Program-made: the position numbers and the translations under genes
Notes under the pieces: generated by a model
Databases searched by the model: none
The model's input: only the letters and a program-made list of their open reading frames with translations
Told to the model about the DNA's origin: nothing
In this document: positions 42,360-51,338 of the stretch, piece by piece
Layout: each line of letters opens with the position of its first letter
How positions within the stretch are numbered: the stretch's first letter is position 1
Assembly: GCA_927797885.1 (NCBI GenBank)
Contig: OV696605.1
Coordinates: 2,951,157-3,015,156 of the forward strand
From: Gloeomargaritales cyanobacterium VI4D9
Lineage (GTDB): Bacteria > Cyanobacteriota > Cyanobacteriia > Gloeomargaritales > Gloeomargaritaceae
Length of the DNA: 64,000 nt
Reading direction: 5' to 3'

Positions 42360-43955
42360 TCAACGATGCAGTCCAGCGGCGCACACCAATTCTTGGGTGT
42401 AGGGATGTTGGGGATGGTCAAGCACGGTTTGGGCGCACCCATATTCCACAATCTGCCCCCTTCGCAACACGGCGATCCGATGGCAAAATTGCCGTGCCAC
42501 CCGCAAGTCGTGGGTGATAAATAAAAACGTTAATCCTAGTTCTTGTCGGAGTTGGGCTAATAACTGCAAAATTTGCACCTGCACCTGGGCATCCAACATA
42601 CTCACCGGCTCATCGCAGATCAATACCTGGGGACGCATGATCAACGCCCGGGCAATCGCCACCCGTTGCTGTTGCCCCCCGGAAAGTTGCTGAGGATAGC
42701 GGGGCAAATACTCTGCCGATAGCCCCACCTGAGTTAATAATTCCCGCACCATGTCCCCTGCCCGTTGCCCCTGGGCTAACCCGTGAATGCGTAAAGGTTC
42801 CCGCAGAATTTGTTCGACGGTCAAAAGGGGATTGAGACAGGCACGGGGGTCTTGGAAAATGATTTGTAAATGGCGGCGGTAGGGGCGAAATTGCCGAGCA
42901 TTGAGGGGAATAATATCCTGATTGTGCCAAAATACTTGCCCCTGGGTAGGATGAATCAGTTTGAGGATAATCCGGGCACAGGTGCTTTTCCCAGAACCGG
43001 ATTCCCCCACCAGCCCTAGGGTTTCCCCCGGTTGCAGACTAAAATTCACCCCGTCCAAAACCGTTAACTGGGGTACAGGTCGCCAGCCCAGCAATTGCAG
43101 GGGGGTTTGTGCCGGGAGCGGGTAGGAATGTTTCAGCTCCTGGACGACCAAACAGGGGACAGCCGGGGTTAACGGCGGGACAGCCAGGGTCAGGTTGGCA
43201 CCCCGCAGGGCTTGGGTGTAGGGGTGTTGCGGTTGGGTGAGCACTTGGGCGGTCATGCCCTCTTCGACAATTTGCCCCTGGTACATCACTGCCACCCGCT
43301 GGCAATACTGGCTCACTAAATGCAAATCATGGGAAATCAGAATCAACGCCGGGGCTAAACGTACTAATAATTGCAGTATTTCCGCCGCCACCGTCGCATC
43401 CAAACTGGTGGTGGGTTCATCGGCAATCACCAAGGGGGGACGCAACAGCAACGCCAGGGCAATTCCGACCCGTTGGCGCATCCCACCGGAAAGCTGATGG
43501 GGATATTGCCCCCAACATCGCTCCGGTAATTGCACCGCCTGTAACATGGCTAACCCAGTCGCTTTGGCTTCGGCTGCCGTCATCCGTCGGTGGGCGTACA
43601 GGGTTTCCCGCAGATGTTCTCCCACCGTCATCAAAGGGTTCAACCGGGTCATCGGGTCTTGGAAGACGAACCCCACCTGTTCCCCCCGCAGGTGACGCAG
43701 TTGTCGTGGGGACAGCGTTAATACATTCACCCCGTCTAAAAGAATTTCCCCCTGCACCCGGCTCCCCTGGGGCAACAAACGCACCAACGCCCTACCCAGG
43801 GTGGATTTCCCGGAACCGGACTCCCCCACCAACCCCAAGCGTTCCCCCGGTGCCAAGGTTAAATGAATATCCTGCAACGCCCAGGGGGAATGGGGATAGG
43901 CGACCCAAAGATGCCGCACCGATAATAAGGGCTTTCCGGTTACACTGGAAGTCAA
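42360..43955 (-). CDS. Peptide/nickel-type ABC transporter ATPase, two fused NBDs
   Basis: 531 residues holding two complete nucleotide-binding domains of the DppD and DppF (OppD/F, YejF-like) type. Walker A: GESGSGKSTLGRAL (about 41) and GESGSGKSTCARII (about 310). ABC signatures: QLSGGMRQRVGIAL and QLSGGQQQRVAIAR. Walker B: PPLVIADEPTTSLD and PQVLICDEPVSMLD. It powers uptake of peptides or similar solutes with permeases and a binding protein not found in this window. The only start in frame near the expected N-terminus is TTG (MTSSVTGKPLLSVRHL). It is divergent from the next gene with 27 bases between. Confidence 0.93.
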   Translation of the reverse strand: MTSSVTGKPLLSVRHLWVAYPHSPWALQDIHLTLAPGERLGLVGESGSGKSTLGRALVRLLPQGSRVQGEILLDGVNVLTLSPRQLRHLRGEQVGFVFQDPMTRLNPLMTVGEHLRETLYAHRRMTAAEAKATGLAMLQAVQLPERCWGQYPHQLSGGMRQRVGIALALLLRPPLVIADEPTTSLDATVAAEILQLLVRLAPALILISHDLHLVSQYCQRVAVMYQGQIVEEGMTAQVLTQPQHPYTQALRGANLTLAVPPLTPAVPCLVVQELKHSYPLPAQTPLQLLGWRPVPQLTVLDGVNFSLQPGETLGLVGESGSGKSTCARIILKLIHPTQGQVFWHNQDIIPLNARQFRPYRRHLQIIFQDPRACLNPLLTVEQILREPLRIHGLAQGQRAGDMVRELLTQVGLSAEYLPRYPQQLSGGQQQRVAIARALIMRPQVLICDEPVSMLDAQVQVQILQLLAQLRQELGLTFLFITHDLRVARQFCHRIAVLRRGQIVEYGCAQTVLDHPQHPYTQELVCAAGLHR

Positions 43956-43982
43956 GGCGGTAATTATCCAAGGAACTCTTCC

Positions 43983-44288
43983 ATGAAATCATACGGGATG
44001 TGGGTGGGGCTGAGTGCCATACTGGTAGGGTGCCTGGGGGGCGCAGAGATGACCTGGGCAAAACCCCGCCAAAAACCCGCCGACGTGATCGAACCGAGCG
44101 GTTTAGAGCCGATTTTGGGTCCTAGCCCTGCCCTGCGCCAGGAAGTGGAATCCTTAAACATTCCCCGCCAACCCGTCACCATTCCGCCCCTGGAAATCCA
44201 AGGCACCCCCCCGAACACCCAGGAATTTGAGTTTCGCATCACCCCCGTCCAAGGTCCTGGGCAAGGTTCTGGACCCGTACCTGATTAA
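43983..44288 (+). CDS. Small secreted protein of unknown function
   Basis: 101 residues with a signal peptide (MWVGLSAILVGCLGGAEMTWA). The mature part is short, Pro-rich and probably disordered (QPVTIPPLEIQGTPPNTQEF, VQGPGQGSGPVPD). A Cys in the hydrophobic core (LVGCLGG) could also be a lipobox-like site, but it is followed by Leu-Gly and the match is weak. No family recognised. Its 3' end is 3 bases from the convergent carrier gene. Confidence 0.55.
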   Translation: MKSYGMWVGLSAILVGCLGGAEMTWAKPRQKPADVIEPSGLEPILGPSPALRQEVESLNIPRQPVTIPPLEIQGTPPNTQEFEFRITPVQGPGQGSGPVPD

Positions 44289-44291
44289 CCC

Positions 44292-45680
44292 CTACTCCAA
44301 CTCCTCCGCCAAGAGTTCCCCCAAAGCCGCCCGGGTGCGTTCGGTAAACAGCTTCACATCCACCGTGCGGAGTAAGGTTGCCGCCGTCAAAAGCAATACA
44401 ATTTGCGTACCAAATACCGGCACATACGCCCAAAAAGTCTCCGCTCCAAACCAATTGCTCCCCAATTCCAGCAATCCCCCACCGCCCAAGGTTGCCAACG
44501 CCCGTGCCAACGCCTGTGCCAGTCCCCACGCCCCGATAAACGTCCCCGCCGTTTCCGCCAGGGTCAAATCCAGCATCAGGGTTAAGGCTCCCGTCGTCGT
44601 TACCCCCGCCGCCACCCCAAAGGCAAACACCATCAGGGTAAACAGCCACACCTGCCCCACCCAGCCCGCCAACATGATCCCCAAAAACCCTAGAGCCGCC
44701 AAACCACAGCCCAAAATCGTGGTCGGACGTTTCCCCAGGCGGGGCACCACCCAAAACCCCGTCACCCCCAGCCCAAACAGCGTCCCCATCCCCCAATAGG
44801 CATTCAACCGGGTTGTGTCGGCAATCGGCATCCCAAACACCTCCCCCCCGTAGGGTTCCAGCACCGGCTCCTGCATAAATAGACCCAGGGTCATGCACAG
44901 CAAAAAACTAAAAAATAAACCGGTTTGCGGACTAGCGGTCAACACCCGCAACGCCCGCCCCAGGGTAATCTGATCCTCCCGTTCCACCACCTGGGAGCGC
45001 ACCCGATAGCGGGAAAATCGGGCTTCAATGCCCGCCGTCGCCCCCACCGCCAACCCCGCCACCCCCAATGGCACCAGGGTAAACAGCCGGTTCACACTCC
45101 CCCGCACCACTGCTTCTGCCGCATCCAATTCCACCTGTTTGAGCAACCAACTGCCTGTGATTGCCCCCGCAATAATTCCCACCATCAACAAAGACCAGAC
45201 CACGCCCACCAATTGGGAACGGTTATCCTCATCGGAAATATCTACTAAAAGAGCCGCAAACGGCGTAGAACTGGCACTCACCGCCAACCCGTACAGGGCA
45301 AACCCCAACCCCAGCAAAGCCACCCACGCCCAGGTCACCCCCGTCCAGCCCAGAGCCATCTGCGCCGCCACCTGCCAGGTGATTTGCACCACCCCCCAAG
45401 CCAACAGGGCAAACACCCCCGCCCCCAGCCACACATAACCCGTGCGGTGCAGTCCCCCCACCGGATGAGCATCAGACATTTGTCCAAACCACACCCGTGC
45501 CGGTGCCACCAACTGGTGCATGGCAATCACCCCCGCCGCCACCAGAGGGGGAATCGCCAACTCACTGATCATCACCCGGTTGAGAATCCCCAACATCAAC
45601 ACCGACATCATCCCCAAACCCGCCTGGAATAACCCCAAGCGCACCATCGTCACCAAGTTAATCCGGGGATATTCGCCCAT
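44292..45680 (-). CDS. PucC/BCD-family major facilitator carrier
   Basis: About 462 residues with twelve expected membrane spans. The start MGEYPRINLVTMVRLGLFQA and the following MLGILNRVMISELAIPPLVA, HQLVAPARVWFGQMSDAHP and GLHRTGYVWLGAG are hallmarks of the PucC (bacteriochlorophyll delivery) branch of the MFS. In cyanobacteria these proteins are thought to help insert or handle chlorophyll or light-harvesting proteins. No pigment gene is adjacent. A longer start at 45698 is possible. Confidence 0.9.
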   Translation of the reverse strand: MGEYPRINLVTMVRLGLFQAGLGMMSVLMLGILNRVMISELAIPPLVAAGVIAMHQLVAPARVWFGQMSDAHPVGGLHRTGYVWLGAGVFALLAWGVVQITWQVAAQMALGWTGVTWAWVALLGLGFALYGLAVSASSTPFAALLVDISDEDNRSQLVGVVWSLLMVGIIAGAITGSWLLKQVELDAAEAVVRGSVNRLFTLVPLGVAGLAVGATAGIEARFSRYRVRSQVVEREDQITLGRALRVLTASPQTGLFFSFLLCMTLGLFMQEPVLEPYGGEVFGMPIADTTRLNAYWGMGTLFGLGVTGFWVVPRLGKRPTTILGCGLAALGFLGIMLAGWVGQVWLFTLMVFAFGVAAGVTTTGALTLMLDLTLAETAGTFIGAWGLAQALARALATLGGGGLLELGSNWFGAETFWAYVPVFGTQIVLLLTAATLLRTVDVKLFTERTRAALGELLAEELE

Positions 45681-46016
45681 GCCCGTTATCCATCTCAAAT
45701 CGCCACGTTTCTATTATGGTGCAGATTCCTGTGGTCAATGTGGGAGAGGGCATGACGGCACCTGGATTCATCAGCAATAACAAAAGTAAACGTTCACAGC
45801 GGCATGGACTCCCTGTTCATACCTACGCCACCCTATCGCTATCAGAATCCCTGCCTATTTTTCCTAGAAGCGTTGAAACAATAATCGCTAAAAATAACAG
45901 TTGCAAAAGATATAGCTAAACACGCAAAGGTTGACATAGATATAGGTCGCAGGGCGTAGCCAAGCGCTGGTTCTCCAGAATTTTTGAGGCGACAACCTAA
46001 CCGTACTTAGCTATAG

Positions 46017-46094
46017 TATAGCAATCCTAACTGAGCTGAGAATAACGGTCGCAGGGGCACCGCCCCCGTCCTTGGTTCTGGAAAATTCCTGTTC
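46017..46094 (+). repeat. Dispersed repeat family A, copy 11 (truncated)
   Basis: TATAGCAATCCTAACTGAGC through the core to CCTGTTC; the right end is replaced after GTTAATCGA, where the IS4-type element has inserted. The 45681-46103 gap also contains a weak A-like core near 45940-45985 (AGATATAGGTCGCAGGGCGT) and no gene. Confidence 0.8.
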
Positions 46095-46103
46095 GTTAAT
46101 CGA

Positions 46104-47211
46104 CAGAAGTGTTGAAAGGTAGGTAAAGGCAGAAAAAGAGGGGTCAAAATATGGTATTCTAATTCATATAAACCAAAACATGAAACAACTATGAAATTCA
46201 ATTCTTTTCCCGGGATTGTCAAATTTTTACTCAAAGACCTGCCAACTAATGATTATCCAGTTCTAAATTCTCGCTTATTTTGTTCAATCTGGTTTGCTGG
46301 CATTTTAGACAAAGGAATCAACAGTTTACGGGACTTATTTTACCAATTAAATCATGCGGGCATTAAGGTTGACTTATCCACGTTTTCTAAGGCGAACAAG
46401 ACAAGAGACCCACAAATTTTTATGCATCTTTATCATAAATTATTGCATTATATTGAGGAAGCTCATCCTGAAAAGAGGTTGGTTTTATGTCCTTTTGATG
46501 CTACCGTAATACCGCTGATGAGTAAGTTATTTTGGCTCCAAGGCTATCGCCAAGTAAAGTTAATAACCACTTTGAATCAAGATACGAAATCTACTGGTCA
46601 TTTAATTGTTAGTCCTGGACAGGCACATGAGATTAATTTTGGTGAAGATATTGTGAAAATGCTACCGGAAAATGGAGTCGCAGTCGGGGATAGAGGGTTT
46701 TGCAGTCACAAAGTATTTGAACAATTTATCGAAAATGATGCCCTTTTTATTATCCGTATTAAGTCGAATTGGAAATGGGATGAAAACTATCATATCACCA
46801 CAGAACGAGGTAAGGCGAGAGTAGTTTGTTTTGGCAATGTTCAACAGAAAGTAGACTATTATTTAGCTACCAATATTCCTGAGGATGTAATGAGTAATGA
46901 AGAGATAGGGGAAGCCTATAGACAACGCTGGGCGATAGAGGTACTATGGAAATTTCTAAAGATGAACTTAAAGCTCGATAAAATGATGAGTAAAAATTTG
47001 AATGGAATTACCATTCAAATTTATGTAATTTTAATAGTTTACTTGATATTGCAACTGTTAAAAGTTCCACGGATGTACGGAAGTAAATTGGCAGATAAGT
47101 TCCGATATATACAAATCTTAATACGGCAGGAGTGGAATTTTGTCCATTGGCTCAATCGGGTCGTCCCACGCCTAAATATGTAAAGTTTTATTGCAGGATT
47201 CAACACTTGTG
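46104..47211 (+). mobile_element. IS4-type insertion sequence, 1108 bp
   Basis: The ends CAGAAGTGTTGAA (46104-46116) and TTCAACACTTGTG (47199-47211) form a 13-bp inverted repeat with one mismatch. The flanking 9-bp direct repeat GTTAATCGA is at 46095-46103 and 47212-47220. It carries one full-length transposase gene and nothing else. The perfect target duplication suggests a recent insertion. Confidence 0.95.
46191..47183 (+). CDS. IS4-family transposase, apparently intact
   Basis: 330 residues with a DDE fold interrupted by a beta-strand insertion, as in IS4 transposases. The acidic residues are in LCPFDATVIPL and GVAVGDRGFCS; the family YREK signature is YRQRWAIEVLWKFLK near residues 242-256. 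There are no stops or frameshifts. Base composition is A/T-richer than the surrounding genes, consistent with transfer. It is the probable source of the enzyme that moved the two 175-bp MITEs, as all share the AGTGTTGAA ends. Confidence 0.93.
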   Translation: MKFNSFPGIVKFLLKDLPTNDYPVLNSRLFCSIWFAGILDKGINSLRDLFYQLNHAGIKVDLSTFSKANKTRDPQIFMHLYHKLLHYIEEAHPEKRLVLCPFDATVIPLMSKLFWLQGYRQVKLITTLNQDTKSTGHLIVSPGQAHEINFGEDIVKMLPENGVAVGDRGFCSHKVFEQFIENDALFIIRIKSNWKWDENYHITTERGKARVVCFGNVQQKVDYYLATNIPEDVMSNEEIGEAYRQRWAIEVLWKFLKMNLKLDKMMSKNLNGITIQIYVILIVYLILQLLKVPRMYGSKLADKFRYIQILIRQEWNFVHWLNRVVPRLNM

Positions 47212-47221
47212 GTTAATCGAA

Positions 47222-47321
47222 TATAGCAATCCTATCGGAAATTGAAACAGCAATCACATGGGAAGTCCGCTGAAAGCTGATTTCTGTCAACACCTGTTGC
47301 GTAATCATTTAGGATTGCTAT
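47222..47321 (+). repeat. Dispersed repeat family C, copy 3 (best copy)
   Basis: A 100-bp element with the same ends as family A (TATAGCAATCCT and AGGATTGCTATG) but a different interior (ATCGGAAATTGAAACAGCAA, CTGATTTCTGTCAACACCTG). Degenerate copies are at 22691 and 29728. It begins immediately after the IS4 target duplication. Confidence 0.8.
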
Positions 47322-47468
47322 GTATTTCCAAAAACGGGATTCTTGGGCGTATTTTGATTTATCAAAAATCCGTGACCCAGGGGTATAACACCCGGATTTG
47401 GTTTGTTCTGTAGAATCATTTGCTAAGGCATGGGGATAGCTATCGAAGTGCCCAAACCTATTCATAAA

Positions 47469-47984
47469 TTATTCATAAGTAATCAGGGTTTCCACCGGAG
47501 CCGGGGGCAGTCGTTTGCGTCCACCCAACCCCGCCAGCTCGATGATAAAACCAAACCCCACCAGTTCCCCCTGCGCCTGATGCACCAATTCCGCCACCGC
47601 CCGGGCTGTCCCGCCCGTAGCCAGGAGGTCGTCCACCACCAGTACCCTTTGGTTGGGCTGGATGCCGTCTTGGTGAATTTCCAGACGATCCGTGCCGTAC
47701 TCCAGGGCGTATTCCCGCTGATGCACCGGCCCTGGCAGTTTCCCCGGTTTCCGCACCGGCACAAACCCACAGCCCAGGGTGTAGGCCAAGGGCACCCCAA
47801 AGATAAAGCCCCGGGATTCCGGCCCTACGATCATATCAATCGCCTGACCCTGGAACCGGCGGGCCAATTCATCAATCGTGAACCGCAACCCCTGGGGGTC
47901 CGCCAACAGAGTCGTGATGTCCCGGAACAAAATGCCCGGTTGGGGAAAATCGGGAATGTCCCGGATCAGGGTTTTCAAATCCAT
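47469..47984 (-). CDS. apt: Adenine phosphoribosyltransferase
   Basis: 171 residues, the usual length. It salvages adenine with PRPP to AMP. Motifs: the start [45 protein letters not shown], and the PRPP-binding loop [15 protein letters not shown]. It follows uvrA on the same strand after a 37-base gap, so the two may be co-transcribed. Confidence 0.97.
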   Translation of the reverse strand: MDLKTLIRDIPDFPQPGILFRDITTLLADPQGLRFTIDELARRFQGQAIDMIVGPESRGFIFGVPLAYTLGCGFVPVRKPGKLPGPVHQREYALEYGTDRLEIHQDGIQPNQRVLVVDDLLATGGTARAVAELVHQAQGELVGFGFIIELAGLGGRKRLPPAPVETLITYE

Positions 47985-48021
47985 AGGGGTAGCCTGGGGT
48001 TCACTCGGTTGTTATTATCCC

Positions 48022-50892
48022 CTATGCGGGCGCATTTGCGGTTAATTCCAGGGGCGGATGTTGCGCCAACACGGTTTTGAGGTAACGCCCCGTGTGGGAA
48101 TGGGGGTGGTTCGCCACCTGTTCGGGGGTGCCCACAGCAACAATTTGCCCCCCCCGCTGTCCTCCCTCTGGTCCTAAATCAATCACCCAATCACAACAGC
48201 GAATCACATCTAAATTATGTTCAATGACCAAAACCGTATTCCCCTTATCCACCAATCGCTGAATAATATCCAATAACCGATGCACATCATAAAACGATAA
48301 CCCCGTCGTCGGTTCATCAATCAAATACAAGGTTTTGCCAGTGGCACGGCGGGATAATTCCGTAGCCAATTTAATGCGCTGGGCTTCTCCCCCCGATAAA
48401 GTGGGCGCTGTCTGTCCCAAGCGAATATAACCCAAGCCCACATCCACCAGGGTTTGTAACCGACTCACCGCCTGGGGAATGGCATCAAAAAAACTACAGG
48501 CTTCCTCCACCGTCATATCCAACACATCGGCAATGGATTTACCTTTATATTTCACTTCTAAGGTTTCCCGACTGTAGCGTTTGCCCTGGCACACATCGCA
48601 CTGCACATATACATTGGGCAGGAAGTTCATTTCAATTACATTCACCCCTTGCCCCCCACAGGCTTCACAGCGTCCCCCCTTGAGATTGAAGGAAAAATGC
48701 CCTGCTTTGTAGCCCCGTTGCTTAGCCGCTGGAGTTTCTGCAAATAGGGCACGAATCGCATCAAAGGTTCCCGTATAGGTGGCGGGATTGGAGCGGGGAG
48801 TACGTCCAATGGGGGATTGGTCAATCACAATTACTTTGTCCAGGGCATCTAACCCGTGAATCGCTTTGAGTTCCTTGGGAAATGGGATTTTATGTCCGAA
48901 ATAATGGGACAACGCCGGATGCAATAATTCATTGATCAAGGTAGATTTTCCTGACCCAGAAACCCCCGTCACACACACAAACATTCCCAGGGGAATTTCC
49001 ACATCAATATGTTGTAAATTGTGGCGATGGGCATCTTTTAAGTAAATCCGTTTGCCATTGCCGGAACGGCGTTGGGCTGGGGTGAGAATGGCTTTGCGGC
49101 GGGATAAATAAGCCCCGGTTATGGAATCAGGATGGTCTAAAATTGCCTGTAAATTTCCTTGGGCAACGATCTGCCCCCCATGCACCCCCGCCCCGGGGCC
49201 AATATCCACCAGGTGATCCGCATTGATAATGGTTTCTTCATCGTGTTCGACCACAATCAACGTATTCCCCAAATCCCGCAGGCGTTTTAATGTGGATAAT
49301 AACCGCCCATTATCCCGTTGATGGAGACCAATACTGGGTTCATCCAACACATACAAAACCCCGGTCAAGCCAGAGCCAATTTGGGTGGCTAAACGAATCC
49401 GTTGTGCCTCGCCCCCGGATAGGGTCATCGCCGCCCGATCCAACGTTAAATAATCCAAACCCACATCCAACAAAAATTGCAGGCGTGCCCGAATTTCTTT
49501 TAATACCAAATGGGCAATTTGTGCCTGCCGGGGCGTGAGTTCCAATCGGTCAAGTAAATGACAACATTCCTGCACAGAAACCTGCGTCAAATCCGTAATC
49601 CGATAGCCCCCCACCCGCACCGCTAAGGCTTCGGGTTTTAACCGGGCACCCTGACACACCGGACAGGGGGAATCTAACCGATATTGATCCAGTTTTTGTT
49701 GCATCAATTCGGAACTTGCCTCCCGATATTGCCGTTCTAAAATGCCTAAGACTCCCTCGTATTTTTTCCAAAATCCCCGGTTCGAGCGATATAGGGAATC
49801 CCCCTCCATCCAAATGGGTTCTTCCGTGCCGTTTAAGATAATTTCCTGTTGTTCTGGGGTCAGTTGGTTCCAGGGGGTAGATAATTCAAACCCATAGGTT
49901 AATCCCAAACTGTGCAGTAAACCCAAATAGTAATCGTGGGGTTTATCCGACCAAGGGGCAATGGCTTGGTATAAAGGTAATTTGGGGTCGGGGATCACCA
50001 ATTCGGCACTGAATCGCCGCAAAAAACCCAGCCCGTGACATTCTGGGCACGCCCCATAGGGAGAATTAAACGAGAATAATCGGGGAGATAATTCCGACAT
50101 CACCGCCCCATGTTCCGGGCAGGCAAAATTTTCCGAAAAAGCCAAATCCCGCCACTGTTCCCCCTCTTGCACACTGACGATAACCACCCCTTCCCCATGC
50201 TTCAAACAGGTGGTCAACGAATCCACCAAACGACTGTATAAATCCGGTTTGATCACCAATCGATCAACCACAATTTCCAGGCAATGATTATGGTTTTTAT
50301 CCAATTGAGGAACATCCGTTAAGGGATAAACCGTACCATTCACCCGCACCCGGGCAAAACCATTTTGGGCAATCTGGGCTAGGACTTTTTGATGGGTGCC
50401 TTTTTTCCCCTTCACCACCGGGGCGAGCAATTGAAACCGGGTGCCTGCGGGAAAATGCAAAATTTGCTCGGCAATTTGATCCACCGTTTGGGGGCTGATA
50501 TTGTGGTCGCAAATCGGACAATGGGGCACCCCCGCCCGCCCAAATAATAGCCGTAAATAATCATAAATTTCCGTCACGGTTCCCACTGTTGAACGGGGAT
50601 TATGGGAGGTGGATTTTTGGTCAATGGAAATGGCGGGACTTAACCCTTCAATGGCATCCACATCGGGCTTATCCAACTGTCCCAAAAATTGGCGGGCGTA
50701 GGCACTCAGGGATTCCACATACCGGCGTTGCCCCTCTGCAAAAATCGTATCAAACGCCAGGGAGGATTTCCCCGAACCCGACACCCCCGTAAACACAATC
50801 AACTGATTGCGGGGCAATTCCAAATCCACATTTTTGAGATTGTGCTGGCGGGCACCCCGAATCCGAATTACATCCCGATTACTCGAACCCAT
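48022..50892 (-). CDS. uvrA: Excinuclease ABC subunit A
   Basis: 956 residues. UvrA is the damage-recognition ATPase of nucleotide excision repair. It has two ABC ATPase modules (Walker A GVSGSGKSSLAFDTI near 36 and GVSGSGKSTLINELL near 640), each split by insertions, with signatures LSGGEAQRIRLA and LSGGEAQRIKLA, and zinc motifs CPICDH near 125, CPECHGLG near 285 and CEACGGQG ... CDVCQGKRY near 740. It lies directly upstream of apt. Confidence 0.98.
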   Translation of the reverse strand: MGSSNRDVIRIRGARQHNLKNVDLELPRNQLIVFTGVSGSGKSSLAFDTIFAEGQRRYVESLSAYARQFLGQLDKPDVDAIEGLSPAISIDQKSTSHNPRSTVGTVTEIYDYLRLLFGRAGVPHCPICDHNISPQTVDQIAEQILHFPAGTRFQLLAPVVKGKKGTHQKVLAQIAQNGFARVRVNGTVYPLTDVPQLDKNHNHCLEIVVDRLVIKPDLYSRLVDSLTTCLKHGEGVVIVSVQEGEQWRDLAFSENFACPEHGAVMSELSPRLFSFNSPYGACPECHGLGFLRRFSAELVIPDPKLPLYQAIAPWSDKPHDYYLGLLHSLGLTYGFELSTPWNQLTPEQQEIILNGTEEPIWMEGDSLYRSNRGFWKKYEGVLGILERQYREASSELMQQKLDQYRLDSPCPVCQGARLKPEALAVRVGGYRITDLTQVSVQECCHLLDRLELTPRQAQIAHLVLKEIRARLQFLLDVGLDYLTLDRAAMTLSGGEAQRIRLATQIGSGLTGVLYVLDEPSIGLHQRDNGRLLSTLKRLRDLGNTLIVVEHDEETIINADHLVDIGPGAGVHGGQIVAQGNLQAILDHPDSITGAYLSRRKAILTPAQRRSGNGKRIYLKDAHRHNLQHIDVEIPLGMFVCVTGVSGSGKSTLINELLHPALSHYFGHKIPFPKELKAIHGLDALDKVIVIDQSPIGRTPRSNPATYTGTFDAIRALFAETPAAKQRGYKAGHFSFNLKGGRCEACGGQGVNVIEMNFLPNVYVQCDVCQGKRYSRETLEVKYKGKSIADVLDMTVEEACSFFDAIPQAVSRLQTLVDVGLGYIRLGQTAPTLSGGEAQRIKLATELSRRATGKTLYLIDEPTTGLSFYDVHRLLDIIQRLVDKGNTVLVIEHNLDVIRCCDWVIDLGPEGGQRGGQIVAVGTPEQVANHPHSHTGRYLKTVLAQHPPLELTANAPA

Positions 50893-50927
50893 AAATGCCG
50901 CCCAGAAGGTTGTCCTATTTTAACCCT

Positions 50928-51284
50928 TTAACCAGCCGCTGGGGTTCGCAAAACCTGAAAGAGAACTGAATTAATTAAACCGAGGACAATCGGGGCAATC
51001 AGGGCACTCACCCAATTTTTGAGCTTGAATCCCTCCACCAAACTAGCCGCCAATCCAAAAATAATTGCATTAATCACAAAGGTAAATAAACCCAGGGTTA
51101 AAATCGTTAGGGGCAAACTCAAAAGCCACAAAATCGGTCGCACCAGGGCATTGAGGAATCCCAAAGCCAAAGCCGTCCACAGTGCCGTGCCAAAACCATC
51201 CAAGGTCACACCCAAGGGCAGTTTAGAAATCAGCCACAAGCTCAACCCGTTTACCACCCACGTGACCAGCAGTTGCGTTAACAT
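50928..51284 (-). CDS. Phage holin family 4-type membrane protein
   Basis: 118 residues with four hydrophobic segments, including LWTALALGFLNALVRPILWL and LGLFTFVINAIIFGLAASLV. This matches the small membrane family (YvlD/holin_4_2-like) with the NALVRPIL motif that is common in bacterial chromosomes. Despite the name there is no phage context. A strong ribosome site (GGAGGGGG) precedes the start. Function is unknown. Confidence 0.85.
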   Translation of the reverse strand: MLTQLLVTWVVNGLSLWLISKLPLGVTLDGFGTALWTALALGFLNALVRPILWLLSLPLTILTLGLFTFVINAIIFGLAASLVEGFKLKNWVSALIAPIVLGLINSVLFQVLRTPAAG

Positions 51285-51338
51285 GGCGTACCCCCTCCTG
51301 CACAGCGTTTATTTAACCTAATTTATTTAAGTTTAATT

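Noticed and set aside
44239-44898. Gly-rich 219-codon minus-strand frame
   Set aside because: It is an alternative frame of the PucC-family carrier gene and has no separate homology.
50928-51284. Prophage holin
   Set aside because: The small membrane protein belongs to a chromosomal family and there are no lysis, capsid or integrase genes around it.
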